From assembly GCA_018239725.1 (NCBI GenBank), contig JAFEGU010000158.1:1-48115 (forward strand): a DNA stretch of 48,115 bases. Direction: 5' to 3'. The position numbers and the translations under genes were made by a program. The DNA comes from Verrucomicrobiota bacterium (GTDB taxonomy: Bacteria > Chlamydiota > Chlamydiia > Chlamydiales > Rhabdochlamydiaceae). Numbering within the stretch: the first letter of the stretch is position 1; each line of letters opens with the position of its first letter. The notes below the pieces were generated by a model. The model saw nothing but the letters and a program-made list of their open reading frames with translations, made no database searches and was not told the DNA's origin. Positions 41,081 to 48,115 of this stretch are shown here, piece by piece.

Positions 41081-42754
41081 ATGGACAGCATCAGCCGCAA
41101 CTTAACTCCTGCGCAGATCTTAAACGACCCGCTGCTCAACAAAGGGACGGCTTTTACCCAAGAAGAGCGTGATCTGTTCGGATTGAACGGTTTTCTTCCT
41201 TACCATGTGGCTACACTGGAAGAGCAGGTTGGCAGGCGCTATGAGAACTTTAAGAATATAAAAGATGAGCTTTCCAAATACACCTTTCTTTCCGCTTTAC
41301 AAAACCGCAATGAGGTCTTGTTCTACCGCCTTGTCTATGAACACATCTCTGAAATGGTGCCGCTGATTTATACTCCGACAGTAGGCGATGTCTCGCTCCA
41401 CTTCAGCATCTTGTACCGGCAGCACCGGGGGATCTATTTGTCCTATCCTAACCGGAATAAAATTCCAGAGACCCTTTCCCGCTTACCGAACAGGGAAGTG
41501 GATGTCATTGTTGTTACTGACGGAGAGCGGATTTTGGGATTAGGGGATGTTGGGATTGGAGGAATGGCAATCCCTCAAGGCAAACTTGCCCTGTACACTC
41601 TTTTTGGAGGAATCCATCCTGCAAGGACGCTTCCTGTCATGCTCGATGTAGGCACGAACAATGAAGATCTATTGAACGACCCCTATTATTTGGGATGGCG
41701 CCATAAACGGGTAACTGGGGATGAATATGACAGTTTTGTCGATCAATTTGTGAAAGAGGTCAAAAAACAGTATCCCAAAGTGCTGATCCAGTGGGAAGAC
41801 TTTGCCAAACCCCATGCAGCGCCACTTTTACACCGCTACCAAGACCAGATCTGTTCGTTCAATGACGATATTCAAGGAACTGCAGCTGTTGCTTTGGGTG
41901 CAATATTAAGTGCGTGTAAGGCAGCAGGAGAGAAGCTTAGGGACCAGAAAATCGCCATTCTGGGAGGAGGATCTGCCGGCCTTGGTATTGCAAGGCTCAT
42001 CGTCCAAGCAATGAAACTGGAAGGGATGACCGAGCAGCAAGCTCGGCGCAATTTCTATGTAGTGGACATCAATGGGCTTTTACATACAGGACAAGATAAA
42101 CTAGAAGGCGGTCAAAGGGATTTTGCCCAAGATGCGCAATCGCTTAGCTCTTGGAATGTCAAAAACCCGAAGAACATCACACTCGTCGAGGTGATGCAAA
42201 ATGCCCATCCGAGCGTTCTAATCGGAGTTTCTACACAGACTGGGGCTTTTACGGAAGAGATCGTGAAGACGATGGCAAAGTTCACTCCGCGCCCCATTAT
42301 CTTTCCTCTTTCAAATCCAACCTCAAAAAGCGAAGCTAGACCAGAAGATCTGATCAAGTGGACAAACGGCAAAGCGATCGTTGCGACAGGCAGTCCATTT
42401 GCGCCTGTTACCTATGAAGGCAAGCAATTCCTCATCACGCAGTGCAACAATGTGAGCATCTTTCCAGGCCTTGGGCTTGGCGTTGTCGCATGCCAGTCTC
42501 CTAAAGTGATCGAAAAGATGTTTATCCGCGCAGCCCATGTCTTAAGCCAGCACTCTCCCATGTTGAAAGACCCTCAGACAATGCTGTTTCCTCCATTGGA
42601 AAAGCTGCGCGATGTCAGCCGCGCCATTGCGATCGAGGTTGTCCAAACGGCGCAGGAAGAGGGGCTTGTCCCGAAAAGAAGCACTGTAGAAGTGGAAAAG
42701 TTGATCGATCAAAAAATGTGGTTTCCGAATTATCCGATCTATGGAAGGAAGTAA
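41081..42754 (+). CDS. maeA: NAD-dependent malic enzyme
   Basis: Malic enzyme decarboxylates malate to pyruvate and CO2 with NAD(P)+, linking the TCA cycle to pyruvate. The 557-residue length matches E. coli SfcA/MaeA (565). Motifs: YTPTVGDVS (~102-110), VTDGERILGLGDVGIGGMAI (~144-163) with the substrate-binding region, EDFAKPHA with metal-binding acids (~246-253), FNDDIQGTAAVALG (~264-277), and the Rossmann loop ILGGGSAGLGIARL (~299-312). GAGGAG precedes the ATG. The permease gene follows after 6 bases in the same transcript. NAD preference is assumed from the subfamily. Confidence 0.95.
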   Translation: MDSISRNLTPAQILNDPLLNKGTAFTQEERDLFGLNGFLPYHVATLEEQVGRRYENFKNIKDELSKYTFLSALQNRNEVLFYRLVYEHISEMVPLIYTPTVGDVSLHFSILYRQHRGIYLSYPNRNKIPETLSRLPNREVDVIVVTDGERILGLGDVGIGGMAIPQGKLALYTLFGGIHPARTLPVMLDVGTNNEDLLNDPYYLGWRHKRVTGDEYDSFVDQFVKEVKKQYPKVLIQWEDFAKPHAAPLLHRYQDQICSFNDDIQGTAAVALGAILSACKAAGEKLRDQKIAILGGGSAGLGIARLIVQAMKLEGMTEQQARRNFYVVDINGLLHTGQDKLEGGQRDFAQDAQSLSSWNVKNPKNITLVEVMQNAHPSVLIGVSTQTGAFTEEIVKTMAKFTPRPIIFPLSNPTSKSEARPEDLIKWTNGKAIVATGSPFAPVTYEGKQFLITQCNNVSIFPGLGLGVVACQSPKVIEKMFIRAAHVLSQHSPMLKDPQTMLFPPLEKLRDVSRAIAIEVVQTAQEEGLVPKRSTVEVEKLIDQKMWFPNYPIYGRK

Positions 42755-42760
42755 ACTGAA

Positions 42761-43651
42761 ATGCTGCACCCAGAGCACCATTATCACAATCTAAAAAAAG
42801 CGATCGCCCTTTTCCTGGTCGCCTATTTTTTTATTGCTCTGACCTACACATTTTCAACTCTTGCAAGTTCTACAACATCGACATCGGAAATGGTTTTTTT
42901 TCGCAATTTTATCGGTGTCATATTGACTCTGCCATGGATGATCAAGAACCGCTCAGAAAGCTTTAAGGTCTCGAGGCCTTGGATCTTAATTTTGCGCTCC
43001 GTCCTTGGCATTGTGGGAATTGTCTGCGTTTTCGAAGCGGTCAAGCATGTTTCCCTAGTCGATGTGACACTGCTCAGCAACACAGCTCCGTTGTTCGTCC
43101 CATTTCTCTCCTGGTTTTTCCTTAAAAAACCGATCGATCACAAGGGATGGCCAGCTCTTGCGCTGGGATTTATCGGAATTGCGCTAATTCTTGTGCCGTC
43201 GAAGGGGATTATCAACGTTCATGCCCTATATGCATTAGGCAATGGACTGACGACGGCAGCAACCTTTCTCGTCGTCCGTTTGGCAGCGAAGACGGAAAAG
43301 ATGCAAACCCTGCTGTTCTACTATTACTTGATCGGCCTGATCTTGTTCCTGCCGATTAATTTCTTCTATTTTAGTGTTCCAAACGTCCATGCGCTTATCT
43401 ATCTCGTGCTGATCGGTGTTTGCGCCTACTACGGTTCGGCATTTTCCTTTTATGCGCTGCAGTACGGCAATACGGCGCAGCTTGCTCCTTTTTCCTATTC
43501 AGGCGTTATCTATGCAGGGGTGATCCAATGGGGCCTTTGGGGGCAGTTCCCGCGTTGGATTAATCTGATCGGCGTGGCCCTGACATGCATAGCAGGGATC
43601 TACATCCTTCTGCTCAACAAACCATCGGTTAACACGCCAAAAATGAATTAA
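42761..43651 (+). CDS. DMT-superfamily (EamA) permease
   Basis: A 296-residue membrane protein with ten predicted helices in two EamA repeats (~15-145 and ~155-290), the plan of drug/metabolite transporters. Segment GWPALALGFIGIALILVPS (end of repeat one) and SAFSFYALQYGNTAQLAPFSYSG (repeat two, split here) are typical. Related chlamydial proteins move S-adenosylmethionine or other metabolites, but the substrate cannot be read here. It follows the malic enzyme stop by 6 bases with GGAAG as ribosome binding site. The stop overlaps a terminator-like hairpin. Confidence 0.85.
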   Translation: MLHPEHHYHNLKKAIALFLVAYFFIALTYTFSTLASSTTSTSEMVFFRNFIGVILTLPWMIKNRSESFKVSRPWILILRSVLGIVGIVCVFEAVKHVSLVDVTLLSNTAPLFVPFLSWFFLKKPIDHKGWPALALGFIGIALILVPSKGIINVHALYALGNGLTTAATFLVVRLAAKTEKMQTLLFYYYLIGLILFLPINFFYFSVPNVHALIYLVLIGVCAYYGSAFSFYALQYGNTAQLAPFSYSGVIYAGVIQWGLWGQFPRWINLIGVALTCIAGIYILLLNKPSVNTPKMN

Positions 43652-43743
43652 CTAGAAGGGGTTTTCAACCCCTTCTAGTTTAAATCTACACTCTCGAAAG
43701 CAAATATCTCGAGGCACGCGGACAAAACATGTAAAACGTCGGG
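43646..43743. repeat. Composite dispersed repeat: hairpin plus 51-base conserved block, copy 2
   Basis: The hairpin (43650-43680) is followed by the 51-base block 43693-43743, which begins CTCGAAAGCAAATATCTCG and matches 16916-16966 with about ten differences. Same order and spacing of hairpin and block as copy 1. Confidence 0.75.
43650..43681. terminator. Terminator hairpin between convergent genes
   Basis: A perfect 14-bp stem (43650-43663 with 43667-43680) with a 3-base loop overlaps the stop of the DMT permease. Only a short T run follows. It also forms the first half of the composite repeat. Confidence 0.6.
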
Positions 43744-43744
43744 A

Positions 43745-44251
43745 CTAGCCTTTCAATAAAGCTGCGAGAGCTTTGTCGTAGTTGGGTTCCTCGACGATGT
43801 CCGGCACAAGTTCTGTATAAACGACCTGCGATTGTTCATCGAGGACAACGATTGCACGGGCGTTTAAGCCTGCAAGCGGCCCGTCTTGGATCAAGATCCC
43901 ATAATCTGCAGCGCAATTTTTATTGCGCATCATCGAAAGGGGGATGATATTTTCGACTTTTTCTTGTGAGCACATCCTTTTTTGTGCAAAGGGAAGGTCG
44001 CAGGATACGACTAAAGCTACCACTTCAGGATGGGACTTGAGCGCATCGTTAAACTTCTTGGTAGACAAGGAGCAAACAGCCGTGTCCAAGCTCGGCACAA
44101 AAGAGAGCAGCTTCCTTTTTCCTTTAAAATCTTTCAGTGATTTCTCTTGCAATTCCCCATCGACCAATAAAAAATCTGGGGCGATTGTTCCTAATTTGGG
44201 AAGTTCTCCATTTGTATGGATCGGATTTCCCTTCAACTTCAGGTTAGCCAT
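43745..44251 (-). CDS. tpx: Thiol peroxidase (Tpx)
   Basis: Tpx is an atypical 2-Cys peroxiredoxin that reduces H2O2 and organic peroxides with thioredoxin. The 168-residue protein has the peroxidatic Cys60 in PSLDTAVCSLSTKKF and the resolving Cys94 in LPFAQKRMC, the family's spacing. The N-terminus GNPIHTNGELPKLGTIAPDF is characteristic. The reading frame extends to 44467 but the ATG at 44251 has GGAGG at the right distance and gives the standard length. It stands alone; the spacer upstream carries a large palindrome. Confidence 0.95.
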   Translation of the reverse strand: MANLKLKGNPIHTNGELPKLGTIAPDFLLVDGELQEKSLKDFKGKRKLLSFVPSLDTAVCSLSTKKFNDALKSHPEVVALVVSCDLPFAQKRMCSQEKVENIIPLSMMRNKNCAADYGILIQDGPLAGLNARAIVVLDEQSQVVYTELVPDIVEEPNYDKALAALLKG

Positions 44252-44370
44252 ATATCCTCCAATAAAAACTTGGTTATATATATAGGATATTTCATCTAAA
44301 GCCAACCAAAAAATGGTTGATCGTAATTTAAAGATTTGATTAAATGTCCGCTCATTTAATGAGGAGCCGT

Positions 44371-44441
44371 TATACCGAAACAACTTGAAAAAATGGAGAT
44401 TTGGACTAGCCAAAACCAATTTTTCAAGTTGTTTCTGTATA
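44371..44441. repeat. 71-base palindromic repeat
   Basis: Arms of 22 bases (44371-44392 and 44420-44441) pair at 21 of 22 positions: TATACCGAAACAACTTGAAA... against ...TTTCAAGTTGTTTCTGTATA. An inner TTGG/CCAA pair caps the loop. The left arm resembles that of 12741-12804 (18/22), and the right arm contains the AATTTTTCAAGTTGTT core of the repeats at 12814 and 17039. It lies between divergent genes. Confidence 0.75.
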
Positions 44442-44491
44442 AACAGACGGTCAACCTGGCAGTCCAAGTCAACTTCGAACAGGGGTGAATT

Positions 44492-45103
44492 GTGAAGCGT
44501 AATGGTTCCTTTTCAAATTACTGCGTTCTGGCAGCAGAGCGGATCCAATATTGGCTAGGGCGGGACAAAGACCATCTTTTCCCACAGCTTCTGAGCAAGC
44601 TGTCATGCAGCGACCTGATTAGCATCCATAAGTGCGACCTTGTTAAAGTTCCTAAGATCCCTTCCCAAGTCGAACAACTCCCTATATACGGATTCCAAAT
44701 ACGCAAGCAAGCCCCCCATAAACAAAAATTGGACAACGTTAGAAAAGAAAAAATTGATCTGCATGCCAACCGGAGCGAGGCTCCGTCTCAGATCAACCGC
44801 TCAGCCTTTCAGACCCACTGCTGCGTTAATCAAAAAACTCCTTACATCCATTTTGAAGAAGCATTTGCAACGAGCGATCTTAACTCGAACCGGGTGATCA
44901 ATTGGCGATTAAAAGAACATTTTTTAGCTGCCCGGAAGCTTCGAAATATCCATAAAAAGCAGCTGCATCAGCAGAAGCATCACGAATTTGTCGCTTTAAA
45001 CCCAATGAAAAAAGACCCCGAATCCAACTCTGACCATGAGTTTTGGGAGGAGATGATCCGTTCCAAAGAGAAACCCATCTTCCAAAAGGTAACCATTAAT
45101 TAA
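44492..45103 (+). CDS. Unidentified basic protein
   Basis: A 203-residue protein starting at GTG 44492 with AGGGGTG upstream; no ATG is available nearby. It is rich in Lys, His, Gln and Arg, with no signal peptide or membrane helix. No family is recognised. It ends 3 bases before the next gene, with which it forms an apparent operon. A lineage-specific effector or a gene in decay are both possible; the region to its right is clearly decaying. Confidence 0.5.
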   Translation: MKRNGSFSNYCVLAAERIQYWLGRDKDHLFPQLLSKLSCSDLISIHKCDLVKVPKIPSQVEQLPIYGFQIRKQAPHKQKLDNVRKEKIDLHANRSEAPSQINRSAFQTHCCVNQKTPYIHFEEAFATSDLNSNRVINWRLKEHFLAARKLRNIHKKQLHQQKHHEFVALNPMKKDPESNSDHEFWEEMIRSKEKPIFQKVTIN

Positions 45104-45106
45104 CCT

Positions 45107-45586
45107 ATGTCATCCCAATTTGGCATCGATTTGAATTGCTATGAAAGTTTAACAGATTTTGACGATCCTCCTGTTTCAAAGTCTGGATTGAAGCGCTCAG
45201 GTGAAGATCTAGATGTATTGATCGAGGCCATTGAACATACTCGGAAAAAACCCTTGGTTGCAGCGGAACCGATCTCTCCGGAAAAAGCTCCTTTGCGCCT
45301 TGCAGTTATATCATCTAGAGAACGGCCTTTATCGCAACTCGTATCATTGCGGACCTTTGCGGTAAAAGCACAACATCTCTACTTTGAACTCAGTCAACGG
45401 GACCTGACATTGATGCAACAGGCAAAAGATGAGGGGCTTTTAGGAAAGAGAGAATCTTACGAACAACGCTCCTTGCCTTACTCTGAAAGCGAAAACAATG
45501 CCAAATGGATTCAAAGAGAATCAGATTCCATCTTAGAGAAACAATTGGCCTTTGCAAGCAAATCGTACAAGTCCAACTTAGATTGA
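45107..45586 (+). CDS. Unidentified protein, probably truncated by an in-frame TGA
   Basis: A 159-residue soluble protein, charged and Ser-rich, with no recognised domain. It follows the previous gene after 3 bases. The TGA at 45584-45586 may be a nonsense change: the same frame stays open for another 79 codons to TGA 45824-45826 with a protein-like sequence. If so, the original product was about 239 residues. No function is proposed. Confidence 0.5.
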   Translation: MSSQFGIDLNCYESLTDFDDPPVSKSGLKRSGEDLDVLIEAIEHTRKKPLVAAEPISPEKAPLRLAVISSRERPLSQLVSLRTFAVKAQHLYFELSQRDLTLMQQAKDEGLLGKRESYEQRSLPYSESENNAKWIQRESDSILEKQLAFASKSYKSNLD

Positions 45587-45826
45587 GGATCTGAAGACAA
45601 AGCGGAAGCCGAAAGAGATCTTGCTTTTAGCAAAGCTTTTCTAAAATCCTCTGGTCTTCATATCGGGCAAAGGCCGGATTTCAAGGACATTTTCTTTAAA
45701 CGGCGGGGAGAGCGCTTAGCTCCAAATATTGCCGTTTCTTTATTTCTCTTAAGTCACAGAACCTTAGATGCTTTTACCAATTTATCCATGTCTTTGCCAC
45801 TCATAAAGATATCCGCTTCTTGTTGA
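45587..45826 (+). pseudogene. In-frame continuation after the TGA at 45584
   Basis: Reading on in the frame of 45107-45586 gives 79 sense codons (GSEDKAEAERDLAFSKAFLK, then SSGLHIGQRPDFKDIFFKRR and onward) before the next stop. The start of this stretch (LAFSKAFLKSS) echoes the end of the upstream part (LAFASKSYKSN). There is no start codon with a ribosome binding site of its own. It is best read as the severed 3' part of the same gene. Confidence 0.4.
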
Positions 45827-45951
45827 AAATTAACAAGTTGTAATTACAAGAACTGTATTTAAAAAATAAACACAATTATCGTTTCTTTATATAATAAAAA
45901 TTATAATATCATACAATTTAGTGCATCAAAGAAACAAAAAAGGTAATTAAA
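45827..45951. other. AT-rich spacer with possible promoter
   Basis: 125 bases of very A/T-rich sequence. TATAAT occurs at 45890-45895 and 45902-45907, without a good -35 element. It should hold the promoter of the gene at 45952, whose ribosome binding site is AAAGGT just before the ATG. Confidence 0.35.
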
Positions 45952-46834
45952 ATGAGCTTTTTAAAAACTTCATTTGATGATGCTATGGCTGTTTTTAGTT
46001 TGTATGATTTTGCTGGAGATGGATCGACAGACTGTACACAAACGGAAAAAATGTCGGAAAGCAGTTATGATGTAGACGATAGGATATCATTATCCCAACC
46101 AACTGTTAGAATAGCCAGTTCATCTTACAGTCGATGCTCAAGACAGAGCATATCGGATTCACTAGGCGGTTATGATGTCGACGATAGGATTTCTTTATCG
46201 CAACCCACTGTTGGAACAACCTGTTCATCTTCTAGCTCATCTTTCAGTCTGAGCATGTCGGATTCATTAGGCGGATATGATGTCGACGATAGGATATCTT
46301 ATCCTTTATCCAGCGAGATGCAAATACCGAAAAGTCAAGGTTGTTTGAGCAATTGTCAAACAGATAAACGTTCTGAAAAAGCAGCAAGCGTATCGATGGC
46401 TCTACTATCATCAGATCATGTCTTAAGAATGGAAGGAGCCGAAGGTTATGCTCCGCTCGATCCTGTTATGAATAGATTCAAAAGAAGCGAGGTTTTTTCT
46501 AGGCTAAAAGAAACTGATTACGTAAAAATATTGCAGGTGTTTTATCGCCATTCAGCGTCGGTACGCACAGATTCCTGGGCTGTTGAAGTTCTAGATTTGC
46601 TCATTACCTATTTTGGGAATATGTCTATTCAGCCTCTTGGCAACGGTTCCAATTCAGGTGTTTTTATTATGGAGCAAAACGGATCTGGAGAAAACAATGT
46701 TTTAAGACTCTTTCCAATTTCTAAATTGTACAGTCCAGATCAATCTAAAGACTACAGGCTAAATAAAAATAGGGTTGGAGGAGAATGGCTAAGCATGGTT
46801 ATTGAGCATCCCAATGTAGCTGCCAATTCGCATA
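45952..46834 (+). pseudogene. Ser-rich repeat protein with kinase-like domain, cut by an IS3-family element
   Basis: Genuine gene sequence covers ~294 codons; beyond 46834 the frame runs into insertion-sequence DNA (stop at 46993-46995 is in the IS). Residues 39-46, 74-81 and 109-116 repeat YDVDDRIS with an exact period of 35 residues in a Ser-rich stretch. Residues ~225-294 look like the first part of a protein kinase: a Gly-rich loop QPLGNGSNSGVFIM, a strand NVLRLF where the usual Lys is replaced by Arg, a Glu-bearing helix (GGEWLSMV) and HPNV. The catalytic loop would lie beyond the insertion and is lost from this window. The kinase reading is inference from these short motifs. Likely a host-directed protein, now inactivated. 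Confidence 0.6.
46063..46302. repeat. 105-base in-frame tandem repeat
   Basis: Three copies of the segment encoding YDVDDRIS, the first two followed by LSQPTV, recur every 105 bases (35 codons). The second and third copies are nearly identical at the DNA level (TATGATGTCGACGATAGGAT), which points to recent duplication or gene conversion. Confidence 0.75.
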
Positions 46835-46936
46835 TGACGTGCTACCCGTTTTTGGTCCATTCTGAACGCGAAAAATCAGTCTTTTTGACGTGCTACCCGT
46901 TTTTGGTCCATTCTGAACGCGAAAAATCAGTCTTTT
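46835..46936. repeat. Direct duplication of the 51-base IS end
   Basis: 46835-46885 and 46886-46936 are identical 51-base units, each beginning TGACGTGCTACCCGTTTTTG, which is the terminal inverted repeat of the IS. The inner copy is the true end for a 1,230-base element; the outer copy is an extra. Reading through both gives the repeated peptide CYPFLVHSEREKSVF. Confidence 0.85.
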
Positions 46937-47775
46937 CAGCCAACTTGGATCTTTTCCAGATCGGCAAGAAATTCTTCAGGAGTTTTACCTCCTAGGCTGC
47001 TATGTGGACGAACTTGGTTGTAGTCCTTCCTCCATTCTTCGATCTTGAATATTGCATCCTCCATAGATAAAAACCAATGCTGATTCAAACACTCTTGCCG
47101 AAAACGACCATTGAAGCTTTCTATGAACGCATTATCAGTGGGCTTTCCAGGTCTTGAAAAATCGAGTTTTACCCCTCTGGAATAGGCCCATAGATCTACT
47201 TCTTTTGAGATGAATTCAGGGCCGTTGTCAACTTTGATACTTTCTGGTACCCCATGAACTTGAACTACTTCCTCCAAAGCCTTGGCAACATCAACCCCTT
47301 TGAAACGAAAATGAGCCCTTGAACAAAGACTCTCGCGAGTAAAGTTATCCACTATCGTTAAGATCCTGATTCGACGGCCGTCAAACAGCTCATCCGTTAC
47401 AAAATCCATGCTCCAACATTCATTTTTCCTCCTGGCTGTGACAGGTTCCTTCCTGGTTTTGATGCTGACTTGTCTACGGGGTGGTTTTAACCTCATTTGC
47501 AAATCCTCCTTTCGATACAAGCGGTAGACTCGTTTTGCATTCACGTTCCACCCCTCTCTCCTGAGCAGCGTGTGAATACGGCGGTAGCCATATCTGACAC
47601 GAGTAGTAGAGATCTCTCGAATTCTCTTGATGAGACATGCCTGATCCCTAGCGACTGAAAGATAGCGAAACATAGCCCGCCAAGCTCTGATCACCTGGCA
47701 GGCTCTTCTCTCACTTACTTTGTATGCAAAAATGAGATGTTTGATCGTTCTTCTCTGAGCATCAGGCTTTACCAC
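46936..47775 (-). CDS. IS3-family transposase OrfB (DDE catalytic domain)
   Basis: The 279-residue ORF carries an N-terminal HTH_21-like region (RRTIKHLIFAYKVSERRACQ) and an rve/DDE integrase core: Asp in SMDFVTDEL, Asp in IKVDNGPEF and Glu in NAFIESFNGRFRQECL about 35 residues later. It catalyses strand cleavage and transfer. Translation most likely begins in orfA and shifts -1 at 47775-47781, giving an OrfAB fusion; the GTG at 47773-47775 is only the formal start. The frame is intact, so the element may be active. Confidence 0.92.
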   Translation of the reverse strand: MVKPDAQRRTIKHLIFAYKVSERRACQVIRAWRAMFRYLSVARDQACLIKRIREISTTRVRYGYRRIHTLLRREGWNVNAKRVYRLYRKEDLQMRLKPPRRQVSIKTRKEPVTARRKNECWSMDFVTDELFDGRRIRILTIVDNFTRESLCSRAHFRFKGVDVAKALEEVVQVHGVPESIKVDNGPEFISKEVDLWAYSRGVKLDFSRPGKPTDNAFIESFNGRFRQECLNQHWFLSMEDAIFKIEEWRKDYNQVRPHSSLGGKTPEEFLADLEKIQVG

Positions 47776-48035
47776 TTTTTTGAGACGACATCCTGTAGCA
47801 TTTGTTTGTCCAAAGTCAGATCTGCTACCAACCTCTTAAGGCGGCTGTTTTCTTCTTCCAACTGCCTCATTTTCCGGACTTCTGAAGGCAAAAGCCCTCC
47901 ATACTTCTGTTTCCATCGGTAGAAAGTGGCCTCCGTTACTCCAAGCCTTCTGGTAATCTCCGAAACTGTTGTACCGGCTTCAGCCTGCTTTAAGGCAAAA
48001 GCAATCTGTTCGTCTGTAAATTTGCTTTTCTTCAT
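47769..48035 (-). CDS. IS3-family transposase OrfA (DNA-binding subunit)
   Basis: An 88-residue protein with a helix-turn-helix of the HTH_8/transposase_8 type (QIAFALKQAEAG, then SEITRRLGVTEATFYRWKQK) and a leucine-zipper-like C-terminus (LEEENSRLKRLVADLTLDKQ). It binds the IS ends and regulates transposition, and contributes the N-terminus of the OrfAB transposase. GGAG precedes the ATG. It overlaps orfB by 7 bases. Confidence 0.93.
   Translation of the reverse strand: MKKSKFTDEQIAFALKQAEAGTTVSEITRRLGVTEATFYRWKQKYGGLLPSEVRKMRQLEEENSRLKRLVADLTLDKQMLQDVVSKKW
47775..47781 (-). promoter_or_regulatory. Programmed -1 frameshift site
   Basis: On the minus strand the heptamer A-AAA-AAG lies in the orfA frame (TCA AAA AAG TGG TAA), the canonical slippery site of IS3 elements. 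A -1 slip leads directly into the orfB frame (GTG GTA AAG CCT). Confidence 0.8.
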
Positions 48036-48115
48036 CGAAAAATCTCCGTTTCAAAATGTGTTTAATAATGAGATTTTTCGCATTTTCTTTGGACCAGAAT
48101 TTTGGAGGCATGTCA

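Larger units (their letters stand above)
46886..48115 (-). mobile_element. IS3-family insertion sequence (IS407-like group)
   Basis: The element has orfA and orfB overlapping on the minus strand and imperfect terminal inverted repeats of ~43 bases: left TGACGTGCTACCC...TTGGTCCA...GCGAAAAATC, right (reverse complement of 48073-48115) TGACATGCCTCCA...CTGGTCCA...GCGAAAAATC. Length 1,230 bp fits the group (~1.2 kb). The right end falls on the last base of the window, so the target-site duplication cannot be checked. It interrupts the gene at 45952. Group assignment is by protein resemblance. Confidence 0.88.

Noticed and set aside
46835-46995. C-terminal end of the 347-codon ORF as real protein sequence
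   Set aside because: This part is the IS terminal repeat and transposase antisense read by chance in frame.
47737-47922. 61-codon plus-strand ORF in the IS
   Set aside because: Antisense to orfA/orfB of the IS3 element with no support of its own.

Overview
The window looks like a chromosomal segment of an environmental (amoeba- or animal-associated) member of the Chlamydiae, i.e. a Parachlamydiales / Waddliaceae-Criblamydiaceae type organism. The case rests on gene neighbourhoods that I recall from Chlamydia (recF-dnaN with smpB close by; leuS followed directly by waaA/kdtA), an exbB-exbD pair, a nucleotide-transporter-like permease, tRNA genes without encoded CCA, and many secreted or effector-like proteins next to a metabolism richer than that of Chlamydia (aconitase, malic enzyme, glucose-6-phosphate isomerase). 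I cannot name the species from sequence alone.

Layout. 1-722: end of a coiled-coil-like gene, a terminator, an unexplained structured spacer and tRNA-Leu(UAG). 734-7159: a GT28/MGDG-synthase-like glycosyltransferase with a long unknown N-terminus, divergent from two paralogous proteins with a His...Asn-Cys signature like permuted papain-fold enzymes. 7342-9137: exbD-exbB, with an unusual acidic extension on ExbB. 9310-16757: trmB, two unknown genes, tRNA-Pro, a nitronate monooxygenase/FabK-like flavoprotein, pgi, recF, dnaN. 17078-20310: two small secreted (one Cys-rich) proteins lying between dnaN and smpB, then smpB and an unknown gene. 20581-24427: leuS-waaA. 24517-28763: two tandem leucine-rich-repeat proteins whose C-terminal domain matches the IpaH/SspH NEL E3 ubiquitin ligases, including the Cys-x-Asp active-site motif. 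28991-32102: acnA, tRNA-fMet and a second CAU tRNA. 32249-35236: an Inc-like two-helix membrane protein, an orphan UgpB-type binding protein and a GT2 glycosyltransferase. 35323-39948: a compact four-gene operon (IMPDH/GMP-reductase-like enzyme, beta-propeller phytase lipoprotein, HD phosphohydrolase, TLC-like nucleotide transporter). 40073-44251: AraC-GyrI-type regulator, malic enzyme, DMT permease, thiol peroxidase. 44492-48115: accessory DNA with orphan ORFs, one apparently broken by an in-frame TGA, and a repeat-bearing kinase-like gene cut by an IS3-family element whose outer end is the last base of the window.

Three things stand out. First, the host-directed genes: two NEL ligases, two H/NC-motif proteins and an Inc candidate. 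Second, the nucleotide/phosphate operon with a phytase, which suggests use of host inositol phosphates (inference). Third, the intergenic spacers carry at least three families of repeated, mostly palindromic elements: 16862-16966 with 43646-43743; 12741-12842 with 17039-17067 and 44371-44441; and 7164-7266 with 20398-20474. These look like REP/MITE-type sequences; some also form terminator hairpins.
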